Below, piece by piece: positions 59,320 to 64,000 of a DNA stretch of 64,000 nt. Below the pieces are notes generated by a model, which saw only the letters and a program-made list of their open reading frames with translations, had not been told where the DNA came from and ran no database searches. The translations under genes and the position numbers were made by a program. Positions within the stretch are counted from its first letter, which is position 1. Each line of letters opens with the position of its first letter. Source of the DNA: Melghirimyces profundicolus (GTDB taxonomy: Bacteria; Bacillota; Bacilli; Thermoactinomycetales; DSM-45169); assembly GCF_003054245.1 (NCBI RefSeq), contig NZ_QBKR01000001.1, positions 186,001 to 250,000 on the forward strand, given 5' to 3'.

Positions 59320-59579
59320 GGTTTCACCTCCCGGAAAGGGTTTGGGACAACACCTTTTCATTATAACCGAGGACAGAAGGAGAAGGAATTCGGGGCTTTT
59401 ACAATGTTTCGGGGGTCTTGTATCCGGAAAGGGGACATAGGATGAATTAATGAGGTGAGAGGGGGTGAGCCGATCAACGACGGAGCTGCCACATCATCGA
59501 GCCGTCCGGCACTCCGTTGGTTTCATCTCTCTCCAACTCCGGATCCGTTTGTTCAATCAGAGTCGACGAGGTGGAGGAG

Positions 59580-60299
59580 ATGCTGAGAAGGAGAAAGCTC
59601 CGCGGCCCTCGGCCGAAACGAACCTGGATCTTCATCCTCATCGCCATATTGATCTACGGGGCGGTCTATATCGTTGAAAAGCAAGCGGAGACCGTATTGA
59701 TGAGTTTGGCCAAGGCCAAGGTCAAAAATATCTCTCAAGAAGCCGTGACGATCGCCATTGGTGAAACAAGAAGAACCTTGGGGTCTGATTTAAACAAAGT
59801 GATGACCATGGAAGAAACCAATGGGCGTCCCATCGTCCAAGTCGATGCGGAAGTCCAGGCAAAGGTGTATGAGATCGCGGGTAAAAACATAGAGAGACAG
59901 CTGAAACAGCTGGAACAGAAAGATAACGGCATTCCGTTGGGGGCTGTTTTTCAAAGCAGCTTATTTTCCGATGTGGGACCGAATGTCCCTCTGAAAATCT
60001 GGCCCAAGGGTTCGACTCATATTCAATTGGTATCCTCGCTGGAGGATGCAGGGATTAACTTTGTGAAAGTGACCCTGTACTTAAATGTTAAAAATGAGAT
60101 GAGCATTTTGATTCCAACAAACAACGATGGTGAAATCCAACTTGATTACAATTATGAGGTCACATCGATCACTGTTCCCGGTGAAGTTCCGGACAACTAT
60201 TATTACTACAACAACGAAGGCAAGGGAGAGGGTATGGGGCAGGGAGGGGGAGCACCCGTACCGGTGGTCCCTGTACCGGAGTCCAAAAAGCAACCGTAA
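59580..60299 (+). CDS. yunB: Sporulation protein YunB
   Basis: 239 residues. A basic N-terminus (LRRRKLRGPRPKRTW) precedes one membrane helix (IFILIAILIYGAVYIVE), then the YunB core: VKNISQEAVTIAIGETRR, QVKVYEIAGKNIERQL-type sequence, IPLGAVFQSSLFSDVGPNVPLKIWPKG and a Gly/Pro/Val-rich tail. YunB is needed for sporulation in Bacillus through an unclear membrane role. GAGGTGGAGG lies just before ATG 59580. It supports the view that the host forms endospores. Confidence 0.92.
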   Translation: MLRRRKLRGPRPKRTWIFILIAILIYGAVYIVEKQAETVLMSLAKAKVKNISQEAVTIAIGETRRTLGSDLNKVMTMEETNGRPIVQVDAEVQAKVYEIAGKNIERQLKQLEQKDNGIPLGAVFQSSLFSDVGPNVPLKIWPKGSTHIQLVSSLEDAGINFVKVTLYLNVKNEMSILIPTNNDGEIQLDYNYEVTSITVPGEVPDNYYYYNNEGKGEGMGQGGGAPVPVVPVPESKKQP

Positions 60300-60320
60300 C
60301 CAGGGTTGACAGCAACGAAA

Positions 60321-60350
60321 GGACCGGTTCCCGCAGGAACCGGTCGTTTT
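60321..60350 (+). terminator. Rho-independent terminator
   Basis: GACCGGTTCC-CGCA-GGAACCGGTC followed by GTTTTCTTC. Confidence 0.88.
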
Positions 60351-60422
60351 CTTCTATCGCAGCATAAATGAAAAAGAGAATGAAATTTTGCATAAGACAG
60401 AGAAAACGGGCACCCGATCGTT

Positions 60423-60448
60423 TATAATGGGGAGTGAAAACGTTTGCA
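60423..60448 (+). promoter_or_regulatory. -10 element and LacI-type operator of the MalR-like gene
   Basis: TATAAT (60423-60428), then TGAAAACGTTTGCA (60435-60448) just downstream, a site similar to those upstream of the maltodextrin operon at 48108-48180. Suggests autoregulation. No good -35 was seen. Confidence 0.6.
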
Positions 60449-60480
60449 TCAGGATCCATGAAATAAAGGAGTTAAGGTTC

Positions 60481-61524
60481 ATGGCCACAATTAAAGATGT
60501 TGCCAAGATCGCGCGGGTGTCCCCTTCCACTGTCTCCCGGGTGATCGCCGGAAGCGACCGGATCAGCCAGAAGACCAAGGAACGGGTGCGAAAAGCGATG
60601 GAAGAGGTGAATTATGTGCCGAATGCCATCGCCCGGAGCCTGGCCCGCAGCCGGACGCGCACCGTCGGTTTCACCCTTTCCAGACGGGCGGATCAGGCTT
60701 TTTCCAACCCCTTTTTCTCGGAAGTGCTCCGGGGCATGTCTTCGGTGGCCCAGATGAGGGATTACAACATTCTTTTGTCCATCAGTCTGAACGAAGAGGA
60801 AGAGAAGGAAAAATGCCTCCGGCTCATCCGGGAACGGCGGGTGGACGGACTGATCGTCTCCACTTCACGGGTGAAGGACTCCCTGATCGACGCTTTGCTC
60901 CGGGAAGAGATCCCTTTCGTGGTGATCGGCCGGAGCGCGGACTCTCCGGTGATGTCCGTCAACAACGACAACGTCCAAGCGTCCTTCCAAGCGACAAAAC
61001 ATCTGCTGAAGGAGGGTTACCGGGAGATCGCTTTCATCAGCGGTCCCCGAGAACTCATGGTCAGCGTCGACCGACTTCAGGGATACAAGCAGGCTCTTTT
61101 CGAAGCGGGGATCCCTGTGGAGGAAGGACGGATCGCCGAAACCGATTTTTCCGAAGAGGGCGGCTTCCAAGCTCTCTGTGCGATGCGGGAATCGGGGGTG
61201 GCTTTCGATGCGGTTTTGGCTTCCGACGACCTGTTTGCCCTGGGGGCCCTCCGCTTCGCCACCCATTACCGGATGGACGTCCCGGAGGAACTGGGGATCC
61301 TGGGCTTCAACGACACCCCGATGATGAGCCATACCCACCCGCCTCTCACCAGTGTCCGCATCCTTTCTTACGAACTCGGAGCCGAGGCGATGGAACTGTT
61401 GCTCGGGGGATTGGAAAATCCGGAAAAGTGGAAGAACCAAAAAGAAATCGTGCTCCCTTCCCGGCTGGAGATCCGTGAATCCACCCGGAGGAAGGGAGCG
61501 GAGAATGAAAAAAGCCACAATTAG
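60481..61524 (+). CDS. LacI-family regulator, probably MalR-like
   Basis: 347 residues. ATIKDVAKIARVSPSTVSRV (helix-turn-helix), PNAIARSLARSRTRTVGFTL (hinge), then a sugar-sensing domain ending with LGILGFNDTPMMSHTHPPLTSVRI. AAAGGAG precedes ATG 60481. LacI operators before this gene and before the malE-like gene 12 kb away are alike (AAACGNTTGC), so it is a good candidate regulator of the maltodextrin cluster. Its stop codon TAG (61522-61524) lies inside the terminal repeat of repeat copy E, so the last residues (ENEKSHN) may have been created by that insertion. Confidence 0.9.
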   Translation: MATIKDVAKIARVSPSTVSRVIAGSDRISQKTKERVRKAMEEVNYVPNAIARSLARSRTRTVGFTLSRRADQAFSNPFFSEVLRGMSSVAQMRDYNILLSISLNEEEEKEKCLRLIRERRVDGLIVSTSRVKDSLIDALLREEIPFVVIGRSADSPVMSVNNDNVQASFQATKHLLKEGYREIAFISGPRELMVSVDRLQGYKQALFEAGIPVEEGRIAETDFSEEGGFQALCAMRESGVAFDAVLASDDLFALGALRFATHYRMDVPEELGILGFNDTPMMSHTHPPLTSVRILSYELGAEAMELLLGGLENPEKWKNQKEIVLPSRLEIRESTRRKGAENEKSHN

Positions 61525-61716
61525 AAGCGTTGTGATTGATGGTTAGGCTCAGAAGAAGGGAAGCGTTTACCCGAAATAGCGACTTTTGGGCGGACAGTCC
61601 TTACATCCCTGCAGGACAGCATAGCGAGACCGGGGAGAGAAGCGACCCAGGCGAGACTTGTGCTCTGTGAGTGCAATCGGAGCGGCTTCGGGTAAATGCC
61701 GCCGCTCACTTTTACA
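61521..61716 (+). repeat. Copy E of the dispersed non-coding repeat
   Basis: TTAGAAGCGTTGTGA (61521-61535) is the left terminal repeat and overlaps the LacI stop codon. Inside, GCGTTTACCCGAA (61563-61575) pairs with TTCGGGTAAATGC (61687-61699), a base-pair change relative to copy B (CAA/TTG to GAA/TTC). GAGCGGC (61680-61686)/GCCGCTC (61701-61707) is the right hairpin. The right terminal repeat is eroded and runs into the ribosome site of the DinB gene. The middle module matches copy C. Confidence 0.78.
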
Positions 61717-61728
61717 AAGGGGGAGGGG

Positions 61729-62211
61729 ATGTCCTTGTCTTATAAACGGGTATTGCTCCGTTTCAGGGAGATGGACGGTTTCGTGCAATCTCTGAAAGAG
61801 ATCCCGGAGGCATGGTGGCGGATGCCGATTGCCGAAGGGAAGTGGTCTCCGGCAGAAATCATCGCCCATCTGATCGAATGGGACCGGTTCCTGCTCGATG
61901 GGCGGCTGGATCAGCTCAAACCCGGCCAAGCCGCACCTCCCGTCTCCGTGCAGGTGGACGGGCTGAACGCCCGTGCCGCCCGATGGGCCCGGGAGGAAGC
62001 CTCCCGGCAGGAAGTGCCGGATGCCTTCCATCATACCCGCACCCGGTTGCTTCGACGCCTGGAAACGGTCCCCGGTCCGGACCGGGTGGAACCCTTCACC
62101 ATTCGGGGCCGCTCCCTGACCCTGACGGCGTATTTGGAGGGGTTGGCCGATCATGAGGATCATCACCGAAAACAGATCGAAGGGCACCTCCGCACCCGAC
62201 GCGAAGGGTGA
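61729..62211 (+). CDS. DinB-family (YfiT-like) protein
   Basis: 160 residues. LLRFREMDGFVQSLKEIPEA, EGKWSPAEIIAHLIEWDRFLLDG and GLADHEDHHRKQIEGHLRTR give the four-helix DinB fold with the typical histidine triad (AHLIEWD; DHEDHHRKQ) that binds a metal. Family members include putative metal-dependent hydrolases and thiol transferases; the function here is unknown. AAAGGGGGAGG precedes ATG 61729; an earlier in-frame ATG at 61696 lies inside the repeat. Its ribosome site sits at the eroded right edge of repeat copy E. Confidence 0.85.
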   Translation: MSLSYKRVLLRFREMDGFVQSLKEIPEAWWRMPIAEGKWSPAEIIAHLIEWDRFLLDGRLDQLKPGQAAPPVSVQVDGLNARAARWAREEASRQEVPDAFHHTRTRLLRRLETVPGPDRVEPFTIRGRSLTLTAYLEGLADHEDHHRKQIEGHLRTRREG

Positions 62212-62219
62212 AGCGGACA

Positions 62220-62257
62220 AAAACCGGTTCTCCATTTCCGGAGGGACGGTTTTTTTA
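62220..62257 (+). terminator. Rho-independent terminator
   Basis: AAACCG...CTCC-ATTTCC-GGAG...CGGTTT followed by TTTTA, just after the dinB-like gene. Confidence 0.65.
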
Positions 62258-62454
62258 TGGGGAAACTTGCTGGAAACACCGGGAGTCAGGTGATCGACAA
62301 AGGGAAGCGGGGTCCGGTTTCCGTTCCCGCCCCCTTTTCCTCCCCAAAGAGGCCAGACTGTCCGCTCCGCTCCATCCAACCCCGGCGGGCGAAAGGAAAA
62401 GCCGTTTGCCCGCTGAGCGGTCCGGCCCTCCGGTAGCTTCGCCGGTTGGGAGTC

Positions 62455-62563
62455 ATAGCGTGACCCGGAGCGAAGCGACGTTGGCATGACTTGTGCTCTG
62501 TGAGTGCATAGCGAGACCGGGGAGCGCAAGTGATCCAGGCGGGACTTGTGCTCGGTAAGTGCA
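62455..62563 (+). repeat. Two tandem copies of the repeat-family middle module
   Basis: ATAGCGTGACCCGGAGCGAA... GACTTGTGCTCTGTGAGTGC (62455-62508) and ATAGCGAGACCGGGGAGCGC... GACTTGTGCTCGGTAAGTGC (62508-62563) are two head-to-tail units. They also occur singly in copies C and E. The surrounding 62260-62690 has no gene that I can support. Confidence 0.7.
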
Positions 62564-62706
62564 AAGGGGGCTCCGCCGGAAGTCGGGTCCCCTGCTGTTT
62601 TATAAAGGGTTGTCAGCCGTCTCATCAGTTCTTTCCCCGTTTCTTTCACCAGGATATCTCCTGTGGTATCATGGTGTTCAGATCTTAACGGACGGGGATG
62701 AACAGG

Positions 62707-63870
62707 ATGGTTTATCTGGATAACAGCGCGACCACCAAGCCGGACCCCGAGGTGGTCCGGGTGATGACGGAAGTGATGGAAGAGATCTACGGCAACCCAT
62801 CTTCCCTCCACGGTCTGGGTGGGAAAGCGGAACGGCTTTTAAAACAGGCGAGGGAAAGGTTGGCCCGGCTGTTCGGAGTCTCCCCCCGGAGCCTCATCTT
62901 CACGTCGGGCGGAACGGAATCCAACAACATGGCCATCAAAGGGGTGGCTTTCCAGCATCAGGGACGGGGGCGCCACCTGATCACCACCCGGGTGGAACAT
63001 TCCGCCGTCTACAATGTATGCCGCCAGCTGGAGAACATGGGCTGGGAAGTGACCTACCTTCCCGTGGATGAGAAAGGACGGGTTCGCCCGGAAGATGTGG
63101 AAGCGGCCATGCGGGAAGAGACGGTCCTGGTCTCTGTCATGCACGTGAACAACGAGATGGGGACCGTTCAGCCGATCCCGGAGATCGGCCGCATTCTGAA
63201 ACGATATCCGAAAGCGTTCTTTCACGTGGACGCCGTTCAATCCCTCGGAAAACGGGAAGTCCGTCCCCGGGAGTGGGGAGTGGACCTGATGAGTTTTTCC
63301 GGCCATAAGTTCCACGGACCCAAGGGAGTGGGCTGTCTGTACATCCGGGAAGGTGTCACCTTGTCCCCTCTGCTGGTCGGGGGCGGACAGGAGGAGGGCT
63401 TCCGCTCCGGCACGCAAAATGTGCCCGGCATCGCAGGGTTTGTCAAAGCGGCGGTGTTGGCCGAGCGGAAGCGGAAGGAAGCGGCCCCGCGTCTCTGCCG
63501 GTGGAAGCGGGAGATGATGGAAGAGCTGACAGCCGAGCTGACCGGGATGCGAGTCAACGGGGATGTCACGGAAGAGGGGGGAGCCCCTCACATCCTTTCC
63601 CTCTCTTTTCCGGGCCTGAAGTCGGAAGTGATCGTACACGCCCTGGAAGAAGAAGGGGTCTATGTTTCCAGCAAATCCGCCTGTTCTTCCAAGGGGGAAG
63701 AACCGAGCCGAGTGTTGAAAGCGATGGGACTGGACGATGAAACGGCGATCGGCTCGATCCGGATCAGCATGGGGCTTTCCACCGACCATGGGGAGATCCG
63801 TCACGCGATCGAGGCTTTGAAAAAGGTGATCCCCCGTCTGCAAAACGTGATCAAAGGGGTGTCCCGATGA
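62707..63870 (+). CDS. Cysteine desulfurase (NifS/IscS type)
   Basis: 387 residues. [16 protein letters not shown] at the start, [36 protein letters not shown], the PLP-lysine in [14 protein letters not shown], and the catalytic-Cys loop [21 protein letters not shown] nine bases before ATG 62707 gives the family start; ATG 62698 has no spacing. It overlaps thiI by four bases, as nifZ-thiI do in Bacillus, so it most likely supplies sulfur for 4-thiouridine. It could also release selenium from selenocysteine, but nothing in the sequence shows that. Confidence 0.94.
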   Translation: MVYLDNSATTKPDPEVVRVMTEVMEEIYGNPSSLHGLGGKAERLLKQARERLARLFGVSPRSLIFTSGGTESNNMAIKGVAFQHQGRGRHLITTRVEHSAVYNVCRQLENMGWEVTYLPVDEKGRVRPEDVEAAMREETVLVSVMHVNNEMGTVQPIPEIGRILKRYPKAFFHVDAVQSLGKREVRPREWGVDLMSFSGHKFHGPKGVGCLYIREGVTLSPLLVGGGQEEGFRSGTQNVPGIAGFVKAAVLAERKRKEAAPRLCRWKREMMEELTAELTGMRVNGDVTEEGGAPHILSLSFPGLKSEVIVHALEEEGVYVSSKSACSSKGEEPSRVLKAMGLDDETAIGSIRISMGLSTDHGEIRHAIEALKKVIPRLQNVIKGVSR

Positions 63871-64000
63871 ATGACCTGCTGCTGATCCGCTACGGCGAAC
63901 TGGCTCTCAAAGGAAAAAACCGGTCCGATTTTGAAAACCGGCTGACCGAAAACATCAGGGAAAAATTAAAGCCTTTCCCGGGGGTGAAGGTGAAAAAAAC
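63867..64000 (+). CDS. thiI: tRNA 4-thiouridine synthetase ThiI, N-terminus (partial)
   Basis: The frame begins at ATG 63867, overlapping the desulfurase stop (ATGA), and runs off the window. The 44 visible residues ([37 protein letters not shown]) match the ThiI N-terminal ferredoxin-like domain. With the coupled cysteine desulfurase it would transfer sulfur to uridine 8 of tRNA. The THUMP and PP-loop domains are outside the window. Confidence 0.93.
   Translation, partial: MNDLLLIRYGELALKGKNRSDFENRLTENIREKLKPFPGVKVKK

Overview
The window looks like chromosome from a GC-rich, endospore-forming Firmicute of the Bacillales. Evidence is strong AGGAGG-type ribosome sites, lipoprotein SBPs with CUT1 sugar permeases but no local ATPase, a yunB sporulation gene, DUF1657/DUF3189/CBO0543 family genes, a preQ1-I riboswitch, and a nifS-like/thiI pair. 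A Thermoactinomycetaceae-like host is my guess from overall flavour, not something I could test. There is no sign of plasmid, phage or CRISPR.

Layout. 1-9666: end of a GH3 glycosidase, then a LacI regulator, DUF624 protein, sugar-binding lipoprotein, cytoplasmic sulfatase, two permeases and a GH35 beta-galactosidase. Together these suggest uptake and cytoplasmic desulfation and degradation of a sulfated galactoside. 9770-13156: two tandem secreted glucoamylase-like (DUF3131) paralogues, the second carrying an RTX-type calcium-binding tail. 13500-14862: an AT-rich scar with gene remnants. 15000-24511: acyl-CoA dehydrogenase and dienoyl-CoA reductase (with a FadR-like box), AEC, OFA and BCCT transporters, and a HelD-type helicase. 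24800-30122: small membrane and sporulation-type genes, the selenocysteine tRNA gene (selC) and a secreted multi-domain protein. 30200-38512: a metallo-hydrolase/alcohol dehydrogenase operon, 1-pyrroline-5-carboxylate dehydrogenase, the queuosine genes queT-like and queF under a preQ1 riboswitch, and a D,D-carboxypeptidase lipoprotein. 38773-48012: two MFS transporters, an OsmC-like selenoprotein, an ABC exporter operon with its own TetR regulator, and a frameshifted LysR gene. 48100-55706: a maltodextrin uptake and hydrolysis cluster (MalE/F/G, neopullulanase, GH15). 55857-59319: a frameshifted GNAT gene, selA and selD. 59580-64000: yunB, a MalR-like LacI regulator, a DinB protein, a cysteine desulfurase and the start of thiI.

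Two things stand out. First, selenocysteine: selC, selA and selD are all present. Two genes here, selD itself and an osmC-family gene, are readable only if an in-frame UGA is decoded as Sec; in both the UGA falls where the family has its catalytic cysteine. selB is not in the window. Second, a mosaic non-coding repeat family with ~15-bp terminal inverted repeats and an internal terminator-like hairpin. At least five copies lie just downstream of genes or gene remnants; two supply the stop codon of the upstream gene, and one internal stem shows a compensatory base-pair change between copies.

Three genes (GNAT at 13914, LysR at 45797, GNAT at 55857) are each broken by one nucleotide. These may be true pseudogenes or assembly errors.
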